Shown here in pieces: positions 1 to 10,466 of a DNA stretch of 38,761 nt. The DNA is from Mesaphorura yosii (taxonomy: Eukaryota; Arthropoda; Collembola; Poduromorpha; Tullbergiidae). How positions within the stretch are numbered: the first letter of the stretch is position 1; each line of letters begins with the position of its first letter. The stretch covers positions 1-38,761 of the forward strand of contig WIXG01000561.1 in the NCBI GenBank assembly GCA_009869945.1. The letters are read 5' to 3'. Under the pieces are notes generated by a model. That model made no database searches. It was not told where the DNA came from and saw only the letters and a program-made list of their open reading frames with translations. The translations under genes and the position numbers were made by a program.

Positions 1-31
1 TTCTCACGTCCATGCAATCACACACCCGAAA

Positions 32-779
32 ATGAAGCTCCTCGTAGCCTTTGCCTTTCTTGCTGCCCTTTCCTTCGTAGAGCCTCACGGCTATATGAAG
101 GATCCCTTAGCTCGAACTTCGATCCACCGTAGGCCAAACGAACCGTACAGGCCACCTTACGAGTACAATGACTCTGGAATTGAGTGCAGCAGTCCACCAA
201 ATAGCCATGGCAGCTGTATGAGGTGCGGTACTAGTGCCGAAATGAACCGGGGAGGTGCTTATGACAAAAATGAAATTACCGGAGTCTACACTTCTGGATC
301 TGTAAGTGGCAAAGTGAAATTGTCAAAGAAGATAATTTAATTTCGTCCGGTTACTTTCTTTGCAGATTATCGACGTCATAGGCGAAATGACTGCTAACCA
401 CCGTGGTTACTTTGAAGTTGAGTTGTGCATGTCTGAAACTGAAAGCGATGGTTGCTTCACCAAGCTTCAAATTGTAGGAGGAACTAACACTGTTCGAGAT
501 AACGACAAAATGTGTACCAGCAGAAATGGTGGAGACCACGAGAATGGCCCAGTTACTGCTAGAGTTCAACTTCCACCAGGCTTCAGATGCAACAGATGTA
601 CATTGAGATGGAATTACAGGTTTGCTTTTATATCATCTTATTTTTTAAAAATTTTATTAACTTTCTGACTCTAACATATGATTGCACACAGGACTTCCTA
701 CCCTCCGGCTTCCGACCATTGTTTCAACCCTGGTAACATTCAAACCTTCAGGAATTGTGCTGATATCACTATTCTTTAA
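32..779 (+). CDS. AA15 lytic polysaccharide monooxygenase, complete, three exons
   Basis: Secreted copper enzyme that cleaves chitin or cellulose oxidatively. Exons are 32-301, 366-619 and 692-779; borders are GT-AG and the joined frame gives 203 residues. A signal peptide (residues 1-18) ends directly before His19, which becomes the N-terminal histidine of the copper brace; the mature protein begins HGYMKDPLARTSIHR, typical of AA15. The second copper histidine is His102 in NHRGYFEVELC. The C-terminal QTFRNCADI motif places Phe194 where the family has its axial aromatic residue (this assignment is inferred). Paired cysteines such as CMRC match the family. Mature length of about 185 is slightly short for AA15. 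An AATAAA lies at 812-817, about 35 bases past the stop. Family identity is secure; whether it prefers chitin or cellulose is not readable. Confidence 0.92.
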
Positions 780-811
780 AGTTTACCGTAAATTTGTCAA
801 AATTAAAGCAT

Positions 812-817
812 AATAAA
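812..817 (+). promoter_or_regulatory. Polyadenylation signal of the AA15 gene
   Basis: AATAAA 33 bases after the AA15 stop codon, in the expected place for 3' end formation. Confidence 0.6.
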
Positions 818-1463
818 CTATTGCAAACAGATTACCTGAGAGATCTATCAGTGATTGGTGGTAATTTAAAGCATAATACCCCACACGCTTCACTATTTTA
901 TGAACATTATGATATACACTTTTTGAAAACATACTCTCACCTTTGACTGAACCTAGATGGCCATGCCGTCAAATTTTGTAAGATTCAATTTAGAAAATCA
1001 TGTTAACCTGGCGGTAACCGTTAAGCTATCACAACCTCTGCTTCGCACAACTGACTAGGTCTGGTCAGCTTTGAACCTACATTTCACTTCATGTATACCA
1101 TATACCATGTATACCATTCTTAGTCGACCTTTGAGCCCACGAAGAACATCAATTTGTTTTCATCGTACGCAGTTTCAGTAGAAGTCTTCAACCAGCGGGA
1201 TCGTTAGATGGAACTGGCTCATGTCAGACAGGAATGACGTACGTGTTGGGTGTGTACTGGAAGTGGTGTGAGAGGGAGATGTCCTCCAACTCATCAGTAC
1301 CATGGGAACCGTGGGAGCAAAAACGACGTTCAGAATGAAACCACAATCTACTCATTTCCAGAATAGGCCATCCTTATCGTTGGTAAGTTGGTGAACCTCC
1401 CGTCATTCCAACCACGTGCGCCGGGGATAAATTCGAGAATACTAAATTCCGATTGTGATGCTT
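818..1463. other. Intergenic, nothing recognised
   Basis: Stops are frequent in all frames. It could hold decayed downstream exons of the kelch fragment on the minus strand, but no second kelch motif could be read. Confidence 0.5.
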
Positions 1464-1829
1464 TTATGCTTCGCAAATTTTACTCGCACAACTCTCACAC
1501 GATTGAATGGCGTCGGTAAGTCTGTACGCCTGTTGAGGGAAAACACTTCTTGCCACCGGCCCAAACCGCCCGCAACAATTCGGCTCCGCAGCTGGAACAG
1601 CGCTGACAGTGTTGGTCGCAATGGAGCAACGCCAAACTGTCCGGTTCGCCAAACTGTAGACGCCACCGAGAAGGTAAATACTATCATTCCCATCAAATAC
1701 TGCGGAGTGGTAAGCGAGGGGAATCGGGAGCTTTGTATTAAGCTGAACAGCTTCAAGCTCCTCCTGGCCTTGACAAGTACGTTCCAGGATGAGCAGTGTC
1801 AATAAAATAGTTGGCTTGATAAGCCCCAT
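1464..1829 (-). pseudogene. Kelch-repeat secreted protein, 5' fragment
   Basis: The frame begins with a hydrophobic leader (MGLIKPTILLTLLILERTC) and then one kelch blade: AYHSAVFDG, SIYLLGGVYS and a TVW...CSIATNTVS strand. Secreted or extracellular kelch proteins of this kind are common in springtails. After about residue 85 the frame turns into unconvincing, Cys-rich sequence and ends; the next blades are not found downstream. It is either exon 1 of a gene whose other exons I cannot trace, or a truncated copy. A +1 frame overlaps it (to 1442) without kelch features. Kelch identity rests on a single blade. Confidence 0.5.
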
Positions 1830-1896
1830 TTTCGGTTTACTGGCTAAACCACATGCTCAACCGCATTTTATATTTACAATTGAGAAGTGGACCGAC

Positions 1897-2088
1897 TCAT
1901 GGCTCCGGGATCGTAAACATGTCAACGTCCATCATTACATGACTCAGAAGTCCACAGCCGACGGCTGCCAGGAGGAGCTGTGAGACAGTGTGGATCTTTG
2001 CAGCTCTGACGATAGCAGCGTGGAGAGAGCGCCCGTTAGTCAGAAGGGACACGGAGAAGAAGAGGAGAACAACAACCACTTGCCCCAT
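1897..2088 (-). CDS. Possible small secreted peptide, unidentified
   Basis: A 63-residue frame with a good signal-peptide-like start (MGQVVVVLLFFSVSLLTNG), followed by a basic, amphipathic stretch (RSLHAAIVRAAKIHTVSQ). There are no homologues I recognise, no second exon and no clear polyadenylation signal. It lies just upstream of the kelch fragment on the same strand and could be chance coding or a lost first exon. Confidence 0.2.
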   Translation of the reverse strand: MGQVVVVLLFFSVSLLTNGRSLHAAIVRAAKIHTVSQLLLAAVGCGLLSHVMMDVDMFTIPEP

Positions 2089-3536
2089 AAACTTATTGCT
2101 GCCTCCAATTTACGTCGACATCTGAACTACTGATATTAAGTAAAAGGGTTCAATAAACCCTTCCACCATAATTGAAAAACTGTAAAATGCGTGTATTTTT
2201 CCTTTGGTAAATAAAGTAAAAGCTAATGGCCCCAAAATGGCATAGTCCCTATAAACCCTAACGTAACCTAACCTGAAAATTACATTACCTATCTTTCTGC
2301 CACCTGAGGTGACTTGTCAGCCAAGTTAGTATGGTGGTACCAATTTAAATGGGATTTAGGGTGGAAACTCAAAGTTGAAACCTAAGTGTACCTAAGTTTC
2401 AAGAACACCTAACCTAACCTAACCTAAGGCGATCGGAAGATCACGAATTCAGGTAACACCCGTGCTGTCTATGGAAATCTGTGAGGCACAATCTAATTAG
2501 CGTTTATGTCCCATTATGTTTTCCGTCGTTCTGTGGCATGAGAATGCAAGTTTCCGCACGCTGTTTACTTATGCTTCGCTCTAAGAGGTGCAAAAATCGC
2601 CATGTATCAGGACCAAGTTTCAATTCAAATACGTGCTACAAGTCTTTTCCGGATGAATCCTCAACTAGCCACCGCCGACGAATTGATGACGTGGTTCCAA
2701 GAGGAGCAGTCGCACAAATAAGCTTCTGAGCGATTCATGCTTCAAGACAAGTGCTATCACCGTAATCAATCAATGTAACGTAATGTAAGCATCAGTGAAA
2801 TGCCATCAGCTTGTGGAACACTCAAATCAGTGCCCGAATGTTAGTGAGGTAAATGTGTATTGGCGCCACGTATAGTAATTAAACATGAACAAGTGCGTCC
2901 GTGATGTAATTCGTGTATCTTGTGCCCTTCTGTTTTTCTCATTCGAACTTCTACGAGTTACCACTTGAAAAATTTGCGAGCTTTGCGAATTTTTGATTGT
3001 TGAATTTAACGGCGAATTATGGAATTGTGGACCAAATATACAGTTCCATGGGTTCATGCGAATTATGAAATTGGATTGCGAATTTTGGTTTCAGCAGGCA
3101 TGCGAACCAGAACGAACAGAATCAACGAACTGTGGATTTGGTCAACCAAATTGGCATGCGAAATCTGGGAATCGTGCATGGGATTGATGGGAATTGAGAT
3201 ACGTTACATAACCAGAATCGTTATTCGACGGGTTACAGAACCCAAACCAAATCCAAGCCTCGTATATGCATGTAGTAATGATATTGGACGACGAAGTAGC
3301 CACGCTTTCTTTACTACTACCCGGATCCCTGCCTGCATAGCCAACGCCAAGAGGCTTGAGATGTGCCCTCCTCTCTCATTACTTGGAATGAAGTATTCAA
3401 TAATCCCAATGTCATGTACATGTGAACAAGAATTACAATTAATAATTTTAAATTCCAACAACTTTAAAAGTTAAACAGTTAAATATGAATTTGATAATTT
3501 AGAGTAATAGTTGTTTAATCATCTGTTTTCGGTTGG
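2089..3536. other. Intergenic, contains telomere-like repeats; no gene seen
   Basis: Open frames here (for example 3019-3474 on +) are repetitive in wording and show no domain. The region holds the CCTAA tract and a 7-bp hairpin at 2144-2162 (AAGGGTT, loop CAATA, AACCCTT). Confidence 0.5.
2408..2427 (-). repeat. Interstitial telomeric repeat (CCTAA)4
   Basis: Four perfect units of CCTAA, the complement of the arthropod telomere motif TTAGG. A degenerate array (CCCTAACGTAACCTAACC) lies 140 bases upstream at 2257-2274, and CCTAAG variants lie at 2380-2400. Confidence 0.85.
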
Positions 3537-4589
3537 TTAGATAGGTAGTGACGTAACACATGCGCTCGTTGGAGTTCCCCCAAAGGTATAAGCGCGACAG
3601 ACGCCAGAGCAACAAAGTGGATTTGCGGCGTATCCATTCGAATCAGTGTTGGGGCAGTCAACATATTGTGTATCCAGCTACAAAATACAACATCAATCAA
3701 ATAATTTAGCAAATGAATAGATAATTAAGTATAATTAATAATTTATGAAAATCGGAGCTCTGACCTTGCAGCATTTTCCAAGCACACAGCTGGTGCTCAA
3801 CAAAGCATTCGAGTTCCCACAACAACCCAAGTTGGTAAGGCAGCCAATGCTTCCCTGTTATATGGCAATAATAATAAGATTTAATGAATTGCTGAGGATT
3901 ATTACGATAATTAATTAATTATTAATTGAGACTACCGGAGCAATGCATCCACCTCCGCAAATAGTGTTGACGCAACTGCCGCTACAGCAAGCCGCACTTA
4001 CAAAACCAGAACAACTATTTCCATCTGCCTAGAAATGGAAATATAAATGTTTAGAATATGCACTGGATACATTATTAGATAATTAGGTATCCAGCAAAAT
4101 TAAATTCATGTTAAAAATTAAACTTGAACCCCACTTACGATGCACTGACACTGACCATTCGCGCAGTTGCCTGAGTAGCAGTCGGCATTCGACTTGCAGT
4201 TGGCCGTCTGAGAAAAGTTTGAGAAATTAAGTATTGTCACGGACACGATGATTCAAATATGGTTAAAAGTTGGTACCCCACTTTGACAACTGCCAGTGAT
4301 ACCGTCGCATTTATTCGAGCAGCACGCACCGTTGGAAGAGCACGCCTCAGGAGCACTCTGCATAAAATTAAAATAATTAAATGACAGTTAAAGTTATGTG
4401 CAATTAAATTAAAGTAAAACTTACGGTACAGGTGCAGCTGCCAGGTAAACCAAATGCATTGTTCACAGCCGTGCACTGTCCACTGCAGCAAGTGTCTCCA
4501 GAATAGCAGAGTGAACCGAATGAGGTGCACTGACCCTGAACTGTGCTCAGAACAGTGCAGAGCAACAGGAAAGCTGCAAATAACTTCAT
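3537..4589 (-). CDS. Secreted cysteine-rich protein, six exons, one module per exon
   Basis: Exons, in order of transcription, are 4589-4425, 4357-4277, 4207-4139, 4028-3936, 3854-3765 and 3677-3537. Every intron is GT-AG and every junction falls in phase 0; the product is 212 residues. Residues 1-19 are a signal peptide (MKLLAAF-like leader ending VQG). Each exon encodes a short cysteine block; five of the six have an adjacent Cys pair and three repeat the core CCSGxC (exons 1, 4 and 6), with CCSNKC in exon 2. The spacing resembles small disulfide-knot domains, but it does not match one named family that I know. Symmetric phases point to growth by exon duplication. The function is unknown; it is a secreted structural, defence or gut protein by inference only. 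Confidence 0.8.
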
Positions 4590-4708
4590 TAGAATCTTGG
4601 AATTGGGATTGACCTGTTCTTGTCTTGAAGTCTTGAATTCTGAAGTTTAATCTGTAACAGAAAAGAAGATTAGTCTGAGACTGATACTGAGAGTTGAAAG
4701 TGGGAATG

Positions 4709-4716
4709 TTTTTATA
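4709..4716 (-). promoter_or_regulatory. Probable TATA box of the cysteine-rich gene
   Basis: On the minus strand TATAAAAA lies about 125 bases before the ATG at 4589, which leaves room for a short 5' UTR. It was identified by motif and position only. Confidence 0.4.
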
Positions 4717-5341
4717 CTCATTCAGGATCCATGCGAATGATGCGAAAATAAGTATTCAGATTCAGAACTTTATCAATCTACACTAACCAAGGCGAAGGAG
4801 ATGGGCACGAGCTCCCAGGTCAAAGAGTCAGGTTCTCAACTCTGATCATTGACTCAAATACAGAGAATCGGATGATTGAAACTTGACAGAAACTTGAGCA
4901 AGATTCGAACGACACACGTCACCGGAGATAAAGAAAGAGAGAAAATTGCTGAAAGAGTCGTACCCAATGGGCCCTTTTGACCCGCCTGCATGAGGCCGCC
5001 GACACGCGCGATTGCTAATCAGCACTTGATACAATCATCTCGTGGTCGAATGTCCAAGAAACATTTTATTAAAAATAGATTTATAATGTGAAATGGAAGA
5101 GAGCAGATTTGAACTGGTCACCTTTGGTTTCTGAGGTCAGTTCCTTTTCTCTAAGAATGGGAGTCTTTAGAAATTTTGTAAGCAACTCCTGCACTGATCT
5201 GTTCTCTGGGCTAGCACGCAGGTAGCGCTCACGGAGTCTGGCATTTGTTTCGGATGCAGGCCTTGGAAAAATCGCATTCATGTGGAAACTCAAGAACATT
5301 TCACATTAATTGTCGGAATCGAAATTGCTGTGCCGTATGTT
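4717..5341. other. Upstream / intergenic sequence, nothing firm
   Basis: A minus-strand frame at 5299-5081 has an RLRERYL...NRSVQELLTKFLKTP stretch that may be a transposon scrap, but no family can be assigned. Confidence 0.4.
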
Positions 5342-5695
5342 GTCAAGTTTTACCAAGAGTCCGCTTGCCACAGGAGACACCTGAAAGTACACAGCTGTGA
5401 AGAAGAGCGGCCACAGGTGGCATGCGTCCAATGCGGGAAACATGTCCTTAGGACCAGCCTCCCGCGCCACATGGCAACACATGGCGAACGCTACCTAAAA
5501 TGTCCGTACTGCGAGAAGCGGTTTAAGCCGCAAGGCCGGCTTTCAGACCACTTAGTTACTCACACTGGGGAAAGAGCGCATGTGTGCCCTCTGGAATGGC
5601 CTTCGGGATGAAACGCAACTTGGGACGGGATGCAAGGGTGGCGCAGACCGGGATCAAGCGAGTACGGGAGAAAACCGAAAGTAAAATGCATTGTA
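5342..5695 (+). pseudogene. C2H2 zinc-finger gene fragment, frameshifted
   Basis: The frame reads the end of one finger (RRHLKVH), then two intact C2H2 fingers: CVQC...HMATH and CPYC...HLVTH, joined by a TGER linker. Such proteins bind DNA in the nucleus. The fourth finger starts CPLE and has lost its second Cys; the conserved AFGMKRNL piece continues in the +1 frame from about 5599, and both histidines of that finger are gone (GRDARVA in place of RxHxxxH). No start or upstream exon was found. It is a decayed copy. Confidence 0.7.
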
Positions 5696-5912
5696 ACTGT
5701 AAGATACAAGTTTAATGAATTACATCAGGCAGTAATATGTAATAAGATTTCTGATTTCAGTATTTTCTGATTCACAAACCCAGTTCAAAAATGTCTTGCT
5801 GGACTGCTCTCCATGCCACGACCAATCCAAAACCCAATTCATAAACAAAGAACATTGTGCCAATGGACAATAAACAAGGATCTCAAAATCAATGGACACT
5901 TGATGAGGATGA

Positions 5913-6432
5913 GGACTGTCGGACGTCGCGATCCACTCCGCGTTCCGGGTTCATTTGGGTCTGCTTGGCCTTGTTGTGAATGTCATACTGTCAACCGTAC
6001 CCCTGTACAAGGTGGCAGCCAAGAACTATGTGAAGAATGACCGCGTACTTTTGGATAGGACGTTGGCGCGCTGGGCTCAGAATAATGATCAGCTGTGCCT
6101 GTACTGGTTTCCTTCCTTTGACCACGTCGTCGTGGCCAATTTCACAATTGTACCCTCGACAGCGCCTGGTAACGCCTACAGCAACGCGATCGTGCCCTCC
6201 ACCTTCGCCTCCTTCAACGTGTATACGACTGTTTTAATGGAGCTGGCTCAGTCCTTGGGCCCATTCTCTTATCCGCTCCTCCGCACTATGGAAGCCTACA
6301 TGATGAACACTGTGGTTGGGTGGGACCCAGACTTTGTTCCTATATACACGGAGGATGGGGAATGGGTGCGGAACCCTGCAACTGGGGTCTATCACCGAAT
6401 GTGGGACCCCTTAGGTTTAGGGACCCCCTTCT
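5913..6432 (+). pseudogene. FAD-linked oxidase (lactone-oxidase-like) C-terminal fragment
   Basis: The frame contains RVHLGLLGLVVNV, then LARWAQNNDQLCLYWFPSFD and HVVVANFTIVPSTAPGN, an arrangement reminiscent of the region after the FAD-binding domain in gulonolactone / arabinonolactone oxidases. The assignment is from memory of the family and is moderate. The FAD-binding N-terminal domain is absent: upstream sequence (5813-5950) is in other frames. The segment is GC-rich and runs without a stop into AT-rich integrase sequence near 6433, so the oxidase gene was cut there by a retroelement or a rearrangement. Confidence 0.45.
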
Positions 6433-6893
6433 GTGTAGCAGCTGCAGTAAATAACATTGAAACACCCAACATTACGAACTTTGTACTGAACGAAATTATA
6501 ATGAAATTTGGTTGTCTTAAGATTTTGCAGACCGGTAACGGTAGCTCTTTACGATCAAGTAATTTCGAGTCATTATTAGAGGAATACAATATAAAACATG
6601 TTTATTCTTCCGTATATTCTCACGGTAGACAAGGGGTGGTTGAAAAAAAGAACAGATCTTTGGAAGACATTTTGAAAGCTATAGTAAATGAGTTCGGAGA
6701 CAATTGGGATCTAGGTTTACAAGCCGCAGTTTTAGTAATTAATACAAGTTCTAACGTAAGCTCAAAGTATGCTCCTTTCTTTTTAATGTACGGAACACAT
6801 CCCAAATTTCCTTTCGATGCTTTATTAGCACATCTTTATGTGCTTTTGCATTCGCAAATGTCTGTCTGTATGTCTGTCACGGTTTATTTTTAA
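6433..6893 (+). mobile_element. Ty3-type LTR retrotransposon integrase fragment, catalytically lost
   Basis: The core of a retroelement integrase (RNase-H-like fold) that would join element DNA to the host. The second catalytic position reads QTGNGSS, with Gly (GGT at 6534-6536) in place of Asp; Glu follows 35 residues later (GAA at 6642-6644, in GVVEKKNRSL), which is the classical D-x35-E spacing. YNIKHVYSSVYSHGRQG between them is typical of the family. The first Asp and the zinc-binding domain are missing, as are LTRs, so this is a relic. It shares one open frame with the oxidase fragment before it. Confidence 0.75.
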
Positions 6894-8207
6894 AGAACAA
6901 TTTCATCTCGCTTCATGAATTCAAATGAAAGTATGTCCCCTGTCGAGCTTACTGTTTCTTGAAAACAGGAAGCGGTTGCAGCGACATTGCAGTGGCTGCT
7001 AAACAGTCCGAATCCCAGTTCATCACATTGTAAACAGAAGCAAATTGAGAATCCAGAATGAAGCGCAAAGTCAATGGCCCGCCCTTTTCATTTTTAATGA
7101 TTGAGCGACTTCCGCCACCATAACAACTTCCCCTCGATTCTATGAAGAATGCGGCCTGCGCGACTTGCGGCCCGTCGAATATGCGGCCGGTCATGAATAC
7201 GTCCCGCTTTTAAGGATAGAGTCAGTCTAGATTAGGTTAGGTTATGTTGTAATTTTCATGACACCCCTTTAGGTTAGGGTTTTAAAAAGAAGTACAATGT
7301 ATTTGGCTAGTGTTCCAGGTATTTCAGATGGGGCCACTATGCTCGTGTGTTAAATTTGCAACCGTAGTCCGCAGAAACCGTGTATAAATTCAAACTGACG
7401 CGGTGTAGATTTCCCGACAGGCGTCCGACGACCATTGACCCATCCCTGAATTTCCCTCGCTACTCCGTCACATGTTTCACCACCCCCATTCCCATTCCCT
7501 CCTTCAGTCACATCGTTTCGTCCCTGGCACTCATATTCCAGTCACCAGCACGAGCCTCTAGTCATTCGTTCTCACGTCGTCGGCGTTGCGACGTCGCGGC
7601 GTGAGGTAAGGTTGGTGGTTCACCCGCCAACACGAGTTCTTGTTTTAAATCTTGCGACGTGTTCTGGATTAATGCTTACAACTAATTTGATTGTCGTTGA
7701 GCTATAGAGTCAGGGTTGAGTTGTTGAGTCATATTTATTTGTCGTCAAACTTTTCTTGTGTTTAATAAACCAAAGACTATGTGTGAAAAGGGGTCAAAGT
7801 TGAAAGTACTCACTCAGTGCTCACTGCTTGGATGATTGTCCGCATTCGCAAATCTAATCTACCTCCGTGAGAAGACAAGCCATGCACGCGTAGACTCCAA
7901 ACCATGAACTGGAACTGACCTGTGAGTCGGCGGAATCTATGCAACTCACCATGCGCTCTCAATGGATGCAAGGTAATGTACACCACGAGCAGTTCTGCTC
8001 CACGAGCTTGAACTTTGATGATCCCTCTCTTGCGATTGACCAACAGATAAACATCAAATATTTTTCACAAGTACAAAGGTCGAGTAAGCTTCCCAAAACC
8101 ACCTTTCGGACTTTACTGAATCGGAATTACATTACAAAATTTGAAATCCTTTGAGGGTTTGGTTGAGGATTATGGGTAAATTGTATCACGGCAGTCAGAA
8201 GAGAACG
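6894..8207. other. Intergenic, telomere-like repeats, no gene seen
   Basis: About 1.3 kb with only short, featureless frames. It contains TTAGGTTAGGTTA (7232-7244) and TTAGGTTAGG (7269-7278). Confidence 0.5.
7232..7278 (+). repeat. Interstitial TTAGG repeats, two short runs
   Basis: TTAGGTTAGGTTA at 7232-7244 and TTAGGTTAGG at 7269-7278, separated by unrelated sequence. Confidence 0.7.
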
Positions 8208-9233
8208 ATGGCATTTACGGCATGCTCACTGGGGTTCTTGGCACTTATCTTGATGGCGACGCTCGTCGATTTGGCCAGCTCCTGTGTATGAGACTTTGGT
8301 TTAGATGGACGGAGTTCACCTTTTGCCGGAATCATGTGCACTAGGAATTTATATTTCTATTGCTTGAACCAGATAGAGCTCGACCACTGCTTCTTCTGAT
8401 CGGCGTAAAAGAAGTGTCGGACTGCCGGTATGTTTTATTCTTTCACGGAGAACTCCAGATTAGTGAATATTTTTGAAGACAGTTCTGAAAACTGTTCTAA
8501 GAAGTGCATCTGCTGATCATTTAATCATTCATATTTCAGGTCACCAAATTATGGTTGCTCCAAAACTACGGGATCGGAAAATATCTTCGTGTTGTGGGAG
8601 AAGATTTGGGCATCGCCAACAACGCTGGGCTGGAACTGGGAAATTGTGAGTGTCCGCAATGCCCAGGCACGACTCAACTCTGGCTGGAGAGCTGGTCGGT
8701 ACGTCGCAGTGTTGAACTTTCTTTCCACGGCGTGTTGTCTCACTTTACCCCATCAGTCCTCATTTCATAGAACGGAGCCGGTGATTAAATACGCACTTGG
8801 TGTTACGAAAGTGATCACAGTTTACCAAGCTTCGAACGAAACTTGTACGACGATTCGGCCTCCCCGGCTCACCAGGGAACCAAATGTGGAGAATTGTAAA
8901 CCGACATTTTAGCGCCGACGGATCCACCTTCCAAATTCAGAACTTGGCCAGTGGTTTGTGCTTGACGGCAGAGAGCAGCGGCAGCGGAGAAATGACATGA
9001 CGCCAGACGATGACATAATTGTGTGGCGCCATCGCCATGGAACAAAGGGCGCTTTTACTCGATTGCGAAATAGTCTGCAAAGTTTTGGTGACATCAGAGA
9101 CAGGGACCAACACGCAGCGCATTTTGCTAAACTCCAAATGCAAGTTGCTACTAAACATGTATCTATTTTAAAGGTTCTGCTTACTCGCGCAGGGGTCAGA
9201 ACAGAGACTGTTGCGACGAGGGCGACGATCTGA
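8208..9233 (+). pseudogene. Secreted beta-trefoil-like gene, frameshifted remnant
   Basis: A candidate first exon, 8208-8285, encodes a signal peptide (MAFTACSLGFLALILMATL...) and ends at a GTATGA donor. After an ATTTCAG acceptor, 8540 onward reads KLWLLQNYGIGKYLRVVGED, followed by GWNWEIVSV only after a one-base frame change near 8625. Near 8885-8995 a further frame reads MWRIVNRHF...FQIQNLASGLCLTAES before a TGA. The x-W-x-I/L-x-N...G-x-x-L strands recall ricin-type beta-trefoil carbohydrate-binding repeats. The assignment is by pattern only; several frames must be combined, so it is probably not functional. Confidence 0.4.
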
Positions 9234-9611
9234 TTCCTGCACAGAGGTCGTTCAAAAGCGGTTACCTAAATGTACTGAACAAATTTTTGTAATTGAATGA
9301 AAATGCGAAGCACAATGAACCACGGAGGTCGGAAGCAAGGAAGCACTGGACAACCAAGCAAGATAACACCGAATGTTACAAACCCCTTGCCCGTCACTTA
9401 CTGTTACGGCGAAGGAATAAAGCTTGCGCTGCGTCAACAACACAAACACGACTTCGGCCAAAAAGATTCTTCACATGCACTCCATATGCTGACCAATGGC
9501 GTCCCTGACACCTGTGGCACCATTACAGTCCTTCGTGGCTATTGAGCATAGATCCTAGCCAAAGCTGATCGCAGAAAGTCTATACACACTTGAAGTCAAC
9601 TCGTCGTTGGA
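9234..9611. other. No firm gene
   Basis: A + frame at 9297-9545 (LALRQQHKHDFGQKD...) looks protein-like and may belong to the preceding remnant, but no domain is recognisable. Confidence 0.3.
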
Positions 9612-9618
9612 CTTCTAA

Positions 9619-10054
9619 CTCCAAGTATTGGTAGCCTTAAAATTCAGTCACAGCAGGCGAATTATTCACCCAGACATGAAATTGGAAAACATTTTAATTG
9701 CGTCAAATTCAGTCAAGATTTGGGACTTGTGTCCTCTCGTACCAATATTTCTACGAGAGTGATTTTTACGCAGTTGGAATAATGTTGTATGAAGCTTATG
9801 TTGGTCGTCACATGTTCGACTTAAATGCGGGGGTGCAAACTTCTTCAGTACATGCCATGAACAAAGAACACTTGAACGACTGGGTAGACAATAGAATCAG
9901 ACCTCTAATGAACGAATCAATTTACAACCTCGCCAAGTCACTCCTCTCGTATGAACCCCAACATCGCACTAACTACGAGATGCACGCCCGAAAGCTGACA
10001 CAAGATTTTAAAATAAATAATATCCTTAAAGGTAAACCCAAAATTGATATGTGA
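9619..10054 (+). pseudogene. Protein kinase C-lobe fragment, frameshifted
   Basis: From 9619 the frame reads VLVALKFSHSRRIIHPDMK and then LENILI, the catalytic loop of a Ser/Thr-type kinase in which the usual Arg of HRD is Pro, though Asp, Lys and Asn are kept. VKIWDLC replaces VKIxDFG. The frame ends at TGA 9760-9762, but helix F sequence (YESDFYAVGIMLYEAYVGR) continues from 9752 in the next frame and runs to TGA 10052-10054 with helix G-I sequence. A TAA sits at 9616-9618 in the upstream part. No N-lobe was found. The HPD and DLC motifs together with the frameshift mark a dead kinase copy. Confidence 0.7.
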
Positions 10055-10466
10055 TGCAGTCTTACGTTCTAAGCTGTGATTGTATTATCCCTACCTAGAT
10101 GACCATCCCGTCCGTGCGCGTGTGCCTCGCGTCCCACCCTGCCTGCCAGACTTTTTCAAGTCACTGGAACAGGCTGATGATTCTGCAGCACAATTTAGAA
10201 CCAATTCTTGCACTACTTCGTTCACCCAAGGCTCGTCCCGCGACGCGAACCGGTTAGTCCTCTCAAGAGGAGAATCTTGGAACTGAGCGCCTCATGTAAG
10301 AATTGGGCAGCAAAGAACGCACAACAAAATGCTCAAATTCTGGCCAGTGAGGAAAGCATCGAATCTGATAAAAGAAAGATAGAGGAAAATGAGGCAAGAC
10401 TCCCAAAATTATTAATAAGTGTTTCTCTTTCCTGACAGTCGCACTTACTACATCACGATATTTCAG
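10055..10466. other. Possible upstream exon of the coiled-coil remnant
   Basis: A + frame at 10263-10430 reads AQQNAQILASEESIESDKRK, which is charged and helical, but its splice junction to 10467 does not keep frame. Confidence 0.3.

Noticed and set aside
2144..2162. Perfect 7-bp hairpin AAGGGTT / AACCCTT around an AATAAA
   Set aside because: Too short to support a functional RNA and no gene ends there; chance is likely.
3019..3474. 151-residue open frame on the plus strand
   Set aside because: Repetitive GAATTGTGG-like wording, no domain, and no splice or start context.
3890..3930. TTAATTAATTATTAATT tract as a possible origin or regulatory element
   Set aside because: It lies in an intron of an AT-rich gene and is a simple low-complexity run.
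4880..5035. A GTTCGAATC-like T-arm on the minus strand suggesting a tRNA
   Set aside because: No acceptor stem, D-arm or anticodon arm could be paired at the right distance.
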